64,000 nt of DNA from Rhodanobacter sp. (lineage in GTDB: Bacteria > Pseudomonadota > Gammaproteobacteria > Xanthomonadales > Rhodanobacteraceae), in contig JANJTA010000021.1 of assembly GCA_024711345.1 (NCBI GenBank), positions 1 through 64,000 on the forward strand. The letters run 5' to 3'. The notes under the pieces were generated by a model. That model searched no databases and had not been told where the DNA came from. It saw nothing but the letters and a program-made list of their open reading frames with translations. This document shows positions 25,833 through 34,372 of the stretch, piece after piece. The position numbers and the translations under genes were made by a program. Numbering within the stretch: the first letter of the stretch is position 1; each line of letters opens with the position of its first letter.

Positions 25833-26048
25833 ATGCCCAACGTAAAAGTTCGCGAGAACGAGCCGTTCGAGATCGCACTGCGTCGTTTCAAGCGTACCTG
25901 CGAAAAGGCCGGCGTCCTGGCTGAAACGCGCAAGCGCGAGTTCTACGAGAAGCCGACCCAGGAGCGCAAGCGCAAGCGCGCCGCCGCGGTGAAGCGCCAC
26001 CTGCGCCGCCTGTCGCGCGACGTCTCGCGCAAGGTCCGCCTGTACTGA
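25833..26048 (+). CDS. rpsU: 30S ribosomal protein S21
   Basis: 71 residues, the standard size and sequence of proteobacterial S21: [20 protein letters not shown], then [19 protein letters not shown] and a strongly basic C-terminal half ending SRKVRLY. S21 binds the platform of the 30S subunit near the anti-Shine-Dalgarno and helps natural mRNA recognition. CGGAG lies seven bases before the start. It is expressed from the promoter above and followed by a rho-independent hairpin, so it is probably mostly monocistronic here rather than the head of an rpsU-dnaG-rpoD operon. Confidence 0.98.
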   Translation: MPNVKVRENEPFEIALRRFKRTCEKAGVLAETRKREFYEKPTQERKRKRAAAVKRHLRRLSRDVSRKVRLY

Positions 26049-26160
26049 GTTTCCGCCCGCTCGCCCGACGGCGAGCCGCCCGCATCTTCACGCGGCGCAT
26101 GCAGGAAACACGGCTGGCGCGGTTAGTCGCAGCCACCGCAAGCACTCCGGATTCGACCTC

Positions 26161-26200
26161 AGCCGGTGTTGTCCCCAGGACAACGCCGGCTTTGTCGTTT
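26161..26200 (+). terminator. Rho-independent terminator downstream of rpsU
   Basis: A 14-bp stem (AGCCGGTGTTGTCC with GGACAACGCCGGCT, one U-G pair) around the loop CCA is followed by TTTGTCGTTT. It lies between rpsU and the yqeY-like gene, which starts 39 bases later. Confidence 0.75.
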
Positions 26201-26238
26201 CCGTAGAATCATCCATCCACCTTCCGAGGCTTTCGCCC

Positions 26239-26685
26239 ATGACGCTCAAGCAGCAGATCACCGAAGACATGAAGACCGCCATGCGCGGCGGCGACAAGCA
26301 CCGGCTGGGCGTGATCCGGCTGATGCTGGCGGCGATCAAGCAGCGCGAGGTGGACGAGCGCATCGAGCTGGACGACGCGCAGGTGCTGACGGTGCTGGAG
26401 AAGATGCTGAAGCAGCGCAAGGACTCGGTCAGCCAGTACGCCGCCGCCGGCCGCGAGGACTTGGCCGACGTGGAGCGCGCCGAGATGACGGTGATCGAGG
26501 GTTACCTGCCGGCCAAGCTCGGCGACGAGGAGATCGACGCGCTGATCACCGCCGCGATCGCCGCCACCGGCGCCAGCTCGCCGCGCGACATGGGCAAGGT
26601 GGTGGCCGCGGTGAAGGAAAAGGCCGCCGGCCGCGCCGACATGGGCGTGGTCTCGGGGCGGATCAAGGCGCGCCTGGCCGGCTGA
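26239..26685 (+). CDS. yqeY: GatB/YqeY domain protein
   Basis: 148 residues, full length for YqeY: TLKQQITEDMKTAMRGGDKHRLGVIRLMLAAIKQREVDER at the start, then QRKDSVSQYAAAGREDLADVE, YLPAKL and the C-terminal MGKVVAAVKEKAAGRADMG. The C-terminal half is the helical domain shared with the GatB/GatE amidotransferases, where it contacts tRNA. The function of free YqeY is not firmly known. It is usually found between rpsU and dnaG, as here. Its 3' end overlaps the convergent small gene by 23 bases. Confidence 0.93.
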   Translation: MTLKQQITEDMKTAMRGGDKHRLGVIRLMLAAIKQREVDERIELDDAQVLTVLEKMLKQRKDSVSQYAAAGREDLADVERAEMTVIEGYLPAKLGDEEIDALITAAIAATGASSPRDMGKVVAAVKEKAAGRADMGVVSGRIKARLAG

Positions 26686-26977
26686 GCGTCCCGGCCACGA
26701 GCAGCAGGCCCAGCAGCACCAGCAAACCGGCGACCACGGCCAGCGCGATGCGATGGCGGCGCCGGCGCAGCCGCTGCCAGTTCGCCACGTCGAGAAACCA
26801 GCGGCCCTCGCCCGGACAGCGCAGTACCGCCAGGCTCGCCAGCCGATGCCAGGCCATGCCCGGCTTCAGCCCCAACTGCGCCGCCGTGCAGGCGGTCGCC
26901 GCCGTGGTCGCGGCCGCCCGCTCGAACACGCGCACGATCATGCGCTGCCTGAGCATCATCACCGTATTGATCAGCAT
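26663..26977 (-). CDS. Small membrane protein, convergent with yqeY
   Basis: 104 residues. A basic N-terminal half (RQRMIVRVFERA, then GLKPGMAWHRLASLAVLRCPGEGRWFLDVANWQRLRRRRHR) precedes a single strong transmembrane helix (IALAVVAGLLVLLGLLLVAG) near the C-terminus, suggesting a tail-anchored protein. I do not recognise a family. The charge and helix pattern look like a real protein rather than a shadow, though the shared 23 bases with yqeY and a weak ribosome binding site lower the confidence. Confidence 0.55.
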   Translation of the reverse strand: MLINTVMMLRQRMIVRVFERAAATTAATACTAAQLGLKPGMAWHRLASLAVLRCPGEGRWFLDVANWQRLRRRRHRIALAVVAGLLVLLGLLLVAGTLSRPGAP

Positions 26978-27123
26978 GGTTCGTCACTCCGGGCGGGCCA
27001 GGAAGCTTGCCGCTCCGCCGGGGCACAGGCAAGCCATGCATCGCGTTCACGCCCGCTCCGCTACAACCGTGGCGACTCGCGGCCCACCGCGCCGCGGGCG
27101 TCGCCTCGCCGCAGGAGAAGCAC

Positions 27124-27294
27124 ATGCTGAAGTGGGCCATCATCTTCGCCATCGTCTCGCTGGTCACCGGCTGGCTGGGCTTCGGCAGCCTCTCCGGCGC
27201 CACCGGCACCATCGCCAAGGTGTTGTTCGCATGCTTCCTGATCCTGTTCCTGCTGGCCGTGCTGGCAGTGGTCGGGGTGATCAAGCTGTTCTAG
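27124..27294 (+). CDS. DUF1328 (YtjA-like) small membrane protein
   Basis: 56 residues, almost all hydrophobic: MLKWAIIFAIVSLVTGWLGF, then GATGTIAKVLFACFLILFLL and a last segment ending VGVIKLF. The pattern LKWA-F-I-G-AxxIAK-LF is that of DUF1328/YtjA, small stress-related inner-membrane proteins common in proteobacteria. AGGAG precedes the ATG at 27124 by seven bases, which decides the start over an upstream in-frame ATG at 27007. The function is unknown. Confidence 0.88.
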   Translation: MLKWAIIFAIVSLVTGWLGFGSLSGATGTIAKVLFACFLILFLLAVLAVVGVIKLF

Positions 27295-27465
27295 CGACGC
27301 TTCGGCAGCGCGCCGGGCGGCCATGCGACGGGGCCGCCGGCACCGGCGCGCGCCGATCCGGGCCCGTTGCGGCGCGGCGCGTTCCCTTCCCCGTGGCATT
27401 TCGCCTCAGGCCCCCTGCGCTCCGCCCGAGCCTCCCCGGCGGCGACCGACTAGACTAGGCGGTCT

Positions 27466-29256
27466 ATGCGCGGCCTGATCCCGGACAGCTTCATCGACGA
27501 ACTGCTCGCCCGCGTCGACATCGTCGACGTGATCGAGCGGCGCGTGCCGCTGAAGAAGGCCGGGCGCGAGTGGACCGCGTGCTGCCCGTTCCACAACGAG
27601 CGCACGCCCTCGTTCTACGTCAGTCCGACCAAGCAGTTCTTCCACTGCTTCGGCTGCGGCGCGCACGGCAGCGCGGTGAAGTTCCTGATGGACTACGAGC
27701 GGCTGGAGTTCCCCGACGCGGTGGAGGAACTGGCGCAGACGGTCGGCCTGACCGTGCCGCGCGAAGGCGGCCGGGACGAGCGCCCGCGCGAGGACAAGAC
27801 CGACCTGTACGCCCTGCTTGACGCCGCCGCCGCCTGGTACGAGGGCGAGCTGCCGCGCAGCGCCGACGCTCAGGCGTATTGCCGGAAACGCGGGCTCGAC
27901 GCGGAGACGATCAAGCGTTTCCGTCTCGGCTGGGCGCCGGCCGGCTACGACGGCGTGATCAAGGCGCTGGGCAACACGCCGCGGCGGATGGAACTGCTCA
28001 ACGAGGCCGGCATGGTCGCCTCCAGCGAGCGCGGCAGCAAATACGACCGCTTCCGCGAGCGGCTGATGTTCCCGATCCTCGACCGCCGCGGCCGGGTGAT
28101 CGCGTTCGGCGGAAGAATTGTTTCCAGCGCGCCTCCTGCGCGCGAAGATCAAGAAGCGGGCATCCCTGCCCGCGCTCCTGAAAAAAGCTCTCCCAAATAC
28201 CTCAACTCCCCCGAAACTCCGCTGTTCCACAAGGGCCGCGAGCTGTTCGCGCTGTGGCAGGTGAAGCAGGCCAACGCGAACCTGCGGCGGATCGTGGTGG
28301 TCGAGGGCTACATGGACGTGATCGCGCTGCACCAGGCCGGGCTGCCGATCGCGGTGGCCACGCTGGGCACGGCGACTACGCCGGAGCACACCGAGGTGCT
28401 GTTCCGCGCCGCGCCGGACGTGGTGTTCTGCTTCGACGGCGACCGCGCCGGCCGCGCCGCCGCGTGGAAGGCGCTGGAATCCGCGCTGCCGCGGCTGCGC
28501 GACGGGCGGCAGGCATACTTCCTGTTCCTGCCCGAGGGCGAGGACCCGGACACGCTGGTGCGCAAGGAAGGCAAGGAGGGCTTCGAAAAGCGCATCCGGG
28601 AAGCGATGCCGCTGTCGGACTACTTCTTCGGCGAGCTGGCGCACGACGTCGACACGGCCAGCCTCGATGGCCGCGCCCGGCTGGCCGAGCGCGCCCGCCC
28701 GCTGATCGCCAGGCTGCCCGACGGCGCCTTCCGCGATCTGATGGCGCAGGAACTGGAAAAGCGCAGCGGCGCCCGCGCGCTGCTGCAGGCCGACCCGGCC
28801 GCGCAACGCGCCGTGCAGCGGCCCACCGCGGTGCAGCGCAGCCTGGTACGCAGCGCGATCTCGCTGCTGCTGGCGCAGCCGGGCATGGCCGACCAGGTGG
28901 AGCGGCCATACCGCTTCCTGCGCCTGGACAAGCCCGGCGTGGCACTGCTGGCCGAACTGCTCGACCTCGCGCGCGCGCGCCCCGAAATCAACTCCGCGAT
29001 GCTGGTGGAGCATTTCGCCGAGCGGCCGGAATACCCTTCGCTGCAGAAGCTGATGGCGGCGCTGGCGGTGGGCGAGCCGGAGGCGCAGCGCGGCGAGTTC
29101 TTCGATGCACTGGCGCGAATGGAAGACCAGGCTGCGACCCAGCGTCGCGACGCGCTCACCGCGAAGAGCCGCGAGGGTACGCTGGAGCCCGCCGAAAAAG
29201 CCGAACTGCGCGAGCTGCTGGCCGCCCGCGTGCGCCCGCCGGTGGCCTCGGCCTGA
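27466..29256 (+). CDS. dnaG: DNA primase DnaG with extra in-frame segment
   Basis: 596 residues. DnaG makes RNA primers for replication. The zinc-binding domain has C40, H43, C61 and C64 (CCPFH and HCFGCG). The catalytic core includes DRFRERLMFPILD, GRVIAFGGRI, the TOPRIM motifs VVVEGYMDVIA and CFDGDRAGRAA, and EGEDPDTLVRKEG. A C-terminal DnaB-binding helical domain covers about 450-596. Between GGRIV and PKYLNSPET there are 23 residues (nt 28123-28191) where E. coli has five; this insert contains a palindrome. TAGACT nine bases upstream of the ATG may be the -10 of a nearly leaderless transcript. rpoD does not follow. Confidence 0.95.
   Translation: MRGLIPDSFIDELLARVDIVDVIERRVPLKKAGREWTACCPFHNERTPSFYVSPTKQFFHCFGCGAHGSAVKFLMDYERLEFPDAVEELAQTVGLTVPREGGRDERPREDKTDLYALLDAAAAWYEGELPRSADAQAYCRKRGLDAETIKRFRLGWAPAGYDGVIKALGNTPRRMELLNEAGMVASSERGSKYDRFRERLMFPILDRRGRVIAFGGRIVSSAPPAREDQEAGIPARAPEKSSPKYLNSPETPLFHKGRELFALWQVKQANANLRRIVVVEGYMDVIALHQAGLPIAVATLGTATTPEHTEVLFRAAPDVVFCFDGDRAGRAAAWKALESALPRLRDGRQAYFLFLPEGEDPDTLVRKEGKEGFEKRIREAMPLSDYFFGELAHDVDTASLDGRARLAERARPLIARLPDGAFRDLMAQELEKRSGARALLQADPAAQRAVQRPTAVQRSLVRSAISLLLAQPGMADQVERPYRFLRLDKPGVALLAELLDLARARPEINSAMLVEHFAERPEYPSLQKLMAALAVGEPEAQRGEFFDALARMEDQAATQRRDALTAKSREGTLEPAEKAELRELLAARVRPPVASA
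28123..28191 (+). repeat. In-frame palindromic insertion inside dnaG
   Basis: This stretch encodes 23 residues (starting SSAPPARED and ending ARAPEKSS) that replace a short loop of about five residues in E. coli DnaG. It includes GCGGGCATCCCTGCCCGC (28156-28173), a perfect 7-bp hairpin with a TCCC loop, flanked by GC-rich direct and inverted fragments. The length keeps the reading frame. It looks like a small palindromic element fixed in a surface loop. Confidence 0.6.
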
Positions 29257-29374
29257 GCGCGATGAGCAGCCGCCCGTCCACCCTTGCCGCAGCGGCCGCC
29301 GGACTCCACCCGACTGTGGGATCATGCCCGGCTGCGGCCGGCCCAGGTCCGCACCGGGGGGCGCAAGGACACTG

Positions 29375-29995
29375 ATGGACCTGCTGCAGCAACTGGTGAC
29401 GATCTTCGCCGAGAACGGCTACGTGGCCGTGTTCATCGCGCTGATGATCTGCGGCGCCGGGCTGCCGCTGCCGGAAGACATCACGCTGGTCGCCGGCGGC
29501 GTGATCGCCGGCCTGGGCTACGCCAACGTGCATACGATGTTCGCGCTGGCGATGTTCGGCGTGCTGCTGGGCGACTGCGCCATCTTCCTGCTCGGCCACC
29601 ACTATGGCGCACGCATCCTGCAGTGGCGCTTCGTGGCGCGCGTGCTGACCCCGGCGCGCTACGTCAAGGTGCAGGAGAAGTTCGACCAGTACGGCAACCG
29701 CATGCTGTTCTTCGCGCGCTTCCTGCCCGGCATGCGCACCACCGTCTACCTCACCGCCGGCACCACCCACCGGGTGTCGTTCCTGCGCTTCTTGCTGATC
29801 GACACCATGGCCGCGCTGATCAGCGTGCCGATCTGGGTCTACCTGGGCTACTTCGGCGCCGACAACCACGAGTGGCTGATGAAATGGATCCATCGCGGCC
29901 AGAGCAGCCTGTGGGTGCTGATCGGGTTGCTGTTGCTGACCGTACTGGTGCTGTGGTGGAAACGTCGACGCCGCACGCGCTGCGGACTGGACTGA
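29375..29995 (+). CDS. DedA-family membrane protein
   Basis: 206 residues with the DedA/VTT fold: a re-entrant region MICGAGLPLPEDITLVAGG with the conserved acidic residue (E-D), GVLLGDCAIFLLGHHYG, and the signature FFARFLPGMRTTVYLTAGTTH with the essential Arg residues. The last helix is near 178-198. DedA proteins include undecaprenyl-phosphate and phospholipid flippases and affect proton-motive force and drug sensitivity. ATG at 29375 starts exactly at the first amphipathic helix. It lies 118 bp after dnaG and 10 bp before the next gene, so it probably forms an operon with it. Confidence 0.9.
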   Translation: MDLLQQLVTIFAENGYVAVFIALMICGAGLPLPEDITLVAGGVIAGLGYANVHTMFALAMFGVLLGDCAIFLLGHHYGARILQWRFVARVLTPARYVKVQEKFDQYGNRMLFFARFLPGMRTTVYLTAGTTHRVSFLRFLLIDTMAALISVPIWVYLGYFGADNHEWLMKWIHRGQSSLWVLIGLLLLTVLVLWWKRRRRTRCGLD

Positions 29996-30005
29996 GCGGC
30001 TCCGC

Positions 30006-31001
30006 ATGTCGCTGCGCCGCGCCCGTCCGGACAAGTTCACCCTCGCCCTGCTCGCCACCGTGGCGCTGGCCTCGCTGCTGCCGTGCCGCGACGGCGCCGC
30101 GCGGCTCTTCGACGGCATCACCGACGCGGCGATCGCGCTGCTGTTCTTCCTGCACGGCGCCAAGCTGCCGCGCGCGGCGATCGTGCAAGGGCTGGCCCAC
30201 TGGCGGCTGCACCTGACCGTGTTCGCCAGCACCTTCGTGCTGTTTCCGCTGCTGGGACTGGCGCTGCAGCCGCTCGGCCTCGCGCTGCTGACGCCGCAGC
30301 TGTACCTCGGCGTGCTGTTCGTCTGCACGCTGCCGTCCACCGTGCAGTCGTCGATCGCGTTCACCTCGATCGCCGGCGGGAACGTCTCCGCCGCGGTGGT
30401 CAGCGCGTCGATGTCGAACCTGATCGGCATCGTAGTGACTCCGCTGCTGGTCGGCCTGCTGCTGGCCAGCCACGGCGGCGGCGCTTCCTGGCGCGGCGTG
30501 CTGGACATCATGCTGCAGCTGCTGCTGCCGTTTGCGCTGGGACACGCCGCGCGGGGCCGCATCGGCGGCTGGGTCGACCGCCACCGGCCGCTGCTCGGCT
30601 ACACCGACCAGGGCACCATCCTGCTGGTGGTGTACACCGCGTTCAGCGCCGCGGTGGTCGGCGGCCTGTGGCGCGACACGCCGGTCTCCGCGCTGCTCGC
30701 CACGCTGGCGATGTGCGCGCTGTTGCTGGCGCTGGTGATGCCCACGCTGGCCTGGACCGCGCGCCGGCTCGGCTTTTCGCGCGAGGACGAGATCACCATC
30801 GTGTTCTGCGGCTCCAAGAAGAGCATGGCCAGCGGCATCCCGATGGCGAAGATCCTGTTCGCCGGCCAGCTTGGCGGCCTCGGCGCGCTGGTGCTGCCGC
30901 TGATGATCTTCCACCAGTTGCAGCTGATGGTGTGCGCGGTGGTGGCGCGGCGCTACGCCACGCAGGCGGCAGCGACGGACGACACGCTGGAGGCGGACTG
31001 A
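30006..31001 (+). CDS. YfeH-like sodium/bile-acid symporter family protein
   Basis: 331 residues with nine to ten membrane helices. The family blocks are LFFLHGAKLPRAAIVQGLAHWRLH, LYLGVLFVCTLPSTVQSSIAFTSIAGGNVSAAVVSASMSNLIGI with the crossover Gly/Ser-rich region that binds Na+ in this fold, and FCGSKKSMASGIPMAKILF near the C-terminus. These mark the YfeH/SBF-like (BASS-related, DUF4137) group. The transported solute is unknown. It starts 10 bp after the DedA gene and is convergent with mgtA, ending 31 bp from its stop. Confidence 0.87.
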   Translation: MSLRRARPDKFTLALLATVALASLLPCRDGAARLFDGITDAAIALLFFLHGAKLPRAAIVQGLAHWRLHLTVFASTFVLFPLLGLALQPLGLALLTPQLYLGVLFVCTLPSTVQSSIAFTSIAGGNVSAAVVSASMSNLIGIVVTPLLVGLLLASHGGGASWRGVLDIMLQLLLPFALGHAARGRIGGWVDRHRPLLGYTDQGTILLVVYTAFSAAVVGGLWRDTPVSALLATLAMCALLLALVMPTLAWTARRLGFSREDEITIVFCGSKKSMASGIPMAKILFAGQLGGLGALVLPLMIFHQLQLMVCAVVARRYATQAAATDDTLEAD

Positions 31002-31032
31002 GCAACGGTTGCCGGCACCGCTGCGGCCACGC

Positions 31033-33687
31033 TCACAGCCAGCGCCCGTAGCGGCGGATGTACACCAGCTTCATCAGCTGGGTCAGCACGCCGTAGGTGA
31101 GCACGGTCAGCGCCACCCAGCCGAAGAACGCCGCCGGCAGCGCCACCATGCCGAGCTTGGCGCCGAGCCCGGTGAACGGCAGCAGCAGGCCGACCAGGAT
31201 GATCGCGCTGGTCAGCGCCAGCACCGGGGCCGAGGCGATGCTCTGCAGGAACGGGATGCGCCGCGTGCGGATCATGTGCACGATCAGCGTCTGCGTGAGC
31301 AGGCTCTCGACGAACCAGCCCGACTGGAACAGCGCCTGGTGCTGCACCGAGTTCGCGCCGAACACGTGCCACAACAGCGCGAACGTGGTGATGTCGAAGA
31401 TCGAGCTGACCGGGCCGATCCACGCCATGAAGCGGCCGATGTCGCTGGCGTCCCACTTGCGCGGCTTGCGCAGGTATTCCTCGTCCATGCGGTCGAACGG
31501 GATCGACAGCTGCGAGATGTCGTACAACAGGTTCAGCACCAGGATCTGCAGCGGCAGCATCGGCAAAAACGGCAGGAATGCACTCGCCACCAGCACGCTG
31601 AACATGTTGCCGAAGTTGGAGCTGGCGGTCATCTTGATGTACTTGATGATGTTGCCGAAGGTGACGCGGCCTTCCAGCACGCCCTCCTCCAGCACCATCA
31701 GGTTCTTCTCCAGCAGGATGATGTCGGCCGACTCCTTGGCGATGTCGGTGGCGGTGTCGACCGAGATGCCAACGTCGGCCTCGCGCAGCGCCGGCGCATC
31801 GTTGATGCCGTCGCCGAGGAAGCCCACGGTGTGGCCCTGGCGCTGCAGCGACTTCACCACGCGCGCCTTCTGCAGCGGCGACATCTTGGCGAACACGGTG
31901 GTGCGCGCCACCAGCGCATCCAGCGCCGCGTCGTCCAGCGGCTCGATGTGCCGGCCCTGCGCGGAGTGCTCCACGTCCAGCCCCACCTCGCGGCAGATCT
32001 TGCGCGTCACCGCCTCGTTGTCGCCGGTGATCACCTTCACCGCCACGCCGTGCTGGTGCAGCGCGGCGATCGCGGTGGCGGCCGAGTCCTTCGGCGGGTC
32101 GAGGAAGGCCAGGCAGCCCACCGCGGTCAGCCCGCTCTCGTCGGCGACGCCGTACGGCCGGCCGGCCGGCGGCTGCTCGCGCACCGCCACCACCAGCACG
32201 CGCAGGCCGTCCTCGTTGAGCCCGTGCGTCATCTCCTTGATGCCGTCGCGCAGCGCATCGGTCATCGGCGCCACCTCGCCGCCGACCCTCGCCCAGGCGC
32301 AGATCGACAGCATCTCCTCCACCGCGCCCTTGCACACGATCAGGTCGTGACCGCCGCCGTTGCCGAGCACCACCGACATGCGCCGGCGCTGGAAGTCGAA
32401 CGGGATCTCGTCGACGATGCGGTAGCGCGCCGCGACCGGCTCCAGGTCGCGGTGCGCCAGCACCGCCTTGTCCATCAGGTTCTTCAGCCCGGTCTGGAAG
32501 CGGCTGTTGAGGTAGCCGTACTCCAGCGCCTCGTCGGAATCCTCGCCGCGCAGGTCGAGGTGGCGCTCCAGCACGATCTTGTCCAGCGTCAGCGTGCCGG
32601 TCTTGTCGGTGCACAGCACGTCCATCGCGCCGAAGTTCTGGATCGCGTTGAGCCGTTTCACCACCACCTTGCGCCGCGACATCGCCAGCGCGCCCTTGGC
32701 CAGGTTCGCGGTGACGATCAGCGGCAGCATCTCCGGGGTCAGGCCCACCGCCACCGACAGCGCGAACAGGAACGCCTGCAGCCAGTCGTGCTTGTCCAGC
32801 CCGTTGATCAGGAACACGATCGGCACCATCACCGCCATGAAGCGGATCAGCAGCCAGCTCACCGAGTTCACGCCGCGGTCGAAGCTGGTCTGCACGCGCT
32901 GGCCGACGATGCTGTGCGCCAGCGAGCCGAGGTAGCTGCGCGGCCCGGTCGCCACCACCACCGCGGTGGCGCTGCCGCTGACCACGTTGGTGCCCATGTA
33001 GCAGACCGTGGGCAGGTCCAGCGGATTGGCGTGGTCCGCGCCGGCTGCGCCGTGCGCGCCCGGCGCGGCCTTCTCCACCGGCAGCGACTCGCCGGTGAGG
33101 ATGGCCTGGCTGATGAACAGGTCCTTGGCGCCGAGCAGGCGCAGGTCGGCGGGCACCATGTCGCCCGCGCCCAGGTGCACGATGTCGCCGGCGACCAGCT
33201 CGCCCACCGGCACCTCGATGCGCTCGCTGTGGCCGTCGGAGGCCCGCCGCGTCACCGTGGCGGTGTTGCGCACCATCGCCTTCAGCTGCTCCGCCGCCTT
33301 CGAGGATCGGTACTCCTGGGTGAAGCTCAGCAGCACGCTGATGCCCACCATCGCCGCAATGATGGCCGGCCCGGTGAGGTCGCTGGCGTCGGTGAACAGC
33401 TGCACCCCGGCCAGCGCCAGCAGCACGATGATGAACGGGTTCTTGAACGCGCGCAGCAGCTGCACCGACCAGTGCGGCGGCTTCTCGTGCGAGACCTCGT
33501 TGACGCCGTCGCGCCCCAGCCGCGCGGCGATCTGCGCCTCGTCGAGGCCGGCCGCGGTGGTGTCCAGCGCGGCCAGCAGCGCCTGGTTGTCGCGCCACGC
33601 CTGCTGCGCCACCGCCACCTGCGCTGCAGCCGGCGCGCCCTTGCCCGGCGCCTTCGGCAGGGCGCTCTGGATGGATTGCTTGATCAT
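31033..33687 (-). CDS. mgtA: Magnesium-transporting P-type ATPase MgtA
   Basis: 884 residues, normal for MgtA/MgtB (P3B). Motifs: phosphatase TGES at 198-201, ion-path GLTPEMLP at 315-322, phosphorylation DKTGTLT with D361, and the hinge GDGINDAPALREADVG. Ten membrane helices are expected, with FDRMDEEYLRKPRKWD in the late loop as in MgtA. It imports Mg2+ into the cytoplasm under Mg2+ limitation. The N-terminus (1-45) is long and Ala/Gln-rich. The ATG at 33687 is preceded by GGAAGCGGG. Upstream lie a small ORF and a strong hairpin, so control by leader-peptide attenuation is possible but unproven. Confidence 0.94.
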   Translation of the reverse strand: MIKQSIQSALPKAPGKGAPAAAQVAVAQQAWRDNQALLAALDTTAAGLDEAQIAARLGRDGVNEVSHEKPPHWSVQLLRAFKNPFIIVLLALAGVQLFTDASDLTGPAIIAAMVGISVLLSFTQEYRSSKAAEQLKAMVRNTATVTRRASDGHSERIEVPVGELVAGDIVHLGAGDMVPADLRLLGAKDLFISQAILTGESLPVEKAAPGAHGAAGADHANPLDLPTVCYMGTNVVSGSATAVVVATGPRSYLGSLAHSIVGQRVQTSFDRGVNSVSWLLIRFMAVMVPIVFLINGLDKHDWLQAFLFALSVAVGLTPEMLPLIVTANLAKGALAMSRRKVVVKRLNAIQNFGAMDVLCTDKTGTLTLDKIVLERHLDLRGEDSDEALEYGYLNSRFQTGLKNLMDKAVLAHRDLEPVAARYRIVDEIPFDFQRRRMSVVLGNGGGHDLIVCKGAVEEMLSICAWARVGGEVAPMTDALRDGIKEMTHGLNEDGLRVLVVAVREQPPAGRPYGVADESGLTAVGCLAFLDPPKDSAATAIAALHQHGVAVKVITGDNEAVTRKICREVGLDVEHSAQGRHIEPLDDAALDALVARTTVFAKMSPLQKARVVKSLQRQGHTVGFLGDGINDAPALREADVGISVDTATDIAKESADIILLEKNLMVLEEGVLEGRVTFGNIIKYIKMTASSNFGNMFSVLVASAFLPFLPMLPLQILVLNLLYDISQLSIPFDRMDEEYLRKPRKWDASDIGRFMAWIGPVSSIFDITTFALLWHVFGANSVQHQALFQSGWFVESLLTQTLIVHMIRTRRIPFLQSIASAPVLALTSAIILVGLLLPFTGLGAKLGMVALPAAFFGWVALTVLTYGVLTQLMKLVYIRRYGRWL

Positions 33688-33795
33688 GACCCGCTTCCGT
33701 GATTCTGCCGGTGCCTGCCGCCGGTGCGGGTCGGCGGCATCAGTCCGCCAATCGCGCCGGCACCGTTGTGCATGGCCGCGCTGGCGGCCGCGTCT

Positions 33796-33814
33796 CCTCC
33801 GCCGCTGGCGGAGG
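33796..33814. promoter_or_regulatory. Stable hairpin in the mgtA leader region
   Basis: CCTCCGCC-GCT-GGCGGAGG forms an 8-bp perfect GC stem 109 bp upstream of mgtA and 30 bp downstream of the small ORF stop. There is no T-run, so if it matters it would act by RNA folding or Rho control rather than as an intrinsic terminator. Confidence 0.4.
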
Positions 33815-33843
33815 CCACTCCCTGCATGAGATCGGGACGACCA

Positions 33844-34077
33844 TCAGCGACGGGATACCAGCGCGAGATGGCTGGACGATGACGAGCGGGCTTGCCTGGT
33901 CGACGCGGTGCGCTCGCCGGCGTCGGCCCGGCGCGGCAGCTCGACCACGTTGCTGGCGGCCGGACGTTCCAGCGGCGCAGGCACGGTGATGGTGTAGGGC
34001 TCGCGCACGGCCCCGCGACGGCCAGCCAGCAGCCGGCGCAGCGTGCGCAACAGAATGGAATCGCGAAGGAGCTTCAT
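33844..34077 (-). CDS. 77-residue basic ORF upstream of mgtA
   Basis: 77 codons from ATG at 34077, preceded by GAGGAG at a good distance. The N-terminus MKLLRDSILLRTLRRLLAGR is a basic amphipathic helix. The rest is disordered-looking and rich in Arg, Ser, Ala and Pro (VPAPLERPAAS, RQARSSSSSHLALVSRR). No family is recognised. It is in the mgtA direction, 156 bp upstream, and may share its transcript. It might be a regulatory small protein or leader ORF, or a coincidental frame with a lucky ribosome binding site. Confidence 0.5.
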   Translation of the reverse strand: MKLLRDSILLRTLRRLLAGRRGAVREPYTITVPAPLERPAASNVVELPRRADAGERTASTRQARSSSSSHLALVSRR

Positions 34078-34130
34078 GGCCCATCTCCTCGTTACGGCGC
34101 CCGCGGCGCCGCATGAGGTGGGCCGGTCTT

Positions 34131-34238
34131 CCCTAGTCGAGGAAAGTGCCAGCCGACCGCGGGCGGTCGCCGCAGAGCATCAGCTTGTTATGCAATGCCG
34201 GCACCCGATGCGAGCGGATGTCGACGTTGCGACTAGGG
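34131..34238. repeat. Distant 9-bp inverted repeat upstream of the mgtA leader ORF
   Basis: CCCTAGTCG (34131-34139) and CGACTAGGG (34230-34238) are perfect complements 90 bp apart in the 295-bp stretch between the small ORF and the efflux genes. Between them lies a second hairpin, CGACCG-CGGG-CGGTCG. The pair could be two binding sites for one regulator or close a large RNA leader structure. Nothing else was recognised in 34078-34372. Confidence 0.5.
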
Positions 34239-34372
34239 TAAACGTCCATATGCCTTGGTCAGTCAGGACAGGAAGCCGGCCGGCGCATGCGCGCCGGAGG
34301 GCGCGCGCATTGTTGTGCTGCAGCAGTGGCCTGTCAATGCCTGCGGCGACGAAAGTTCACGCGATCGCCGGC

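Noticed and set aside
29262..29375. 37-codon ORF between dnaG and the DedA gene
   Set aside because: It is Pro/Gly/Ala-rich, has no ribosome binding site and ends exactly at the DedA start; it is more likely spacer.
34140..34152. GAGGAAAGTGCC resembling the conserved core of RNase P RNA
   Set aside because: The other conserved segments of RNase P RNA are missing from the surrounding 300 bases.
34078..34372. Possible M-box magnesium riboswitch for mgtA
   Set aside because: The known M-box core motifs were not seen, and the element is mostly Gram-positive. Only simple inverted repeats are present.
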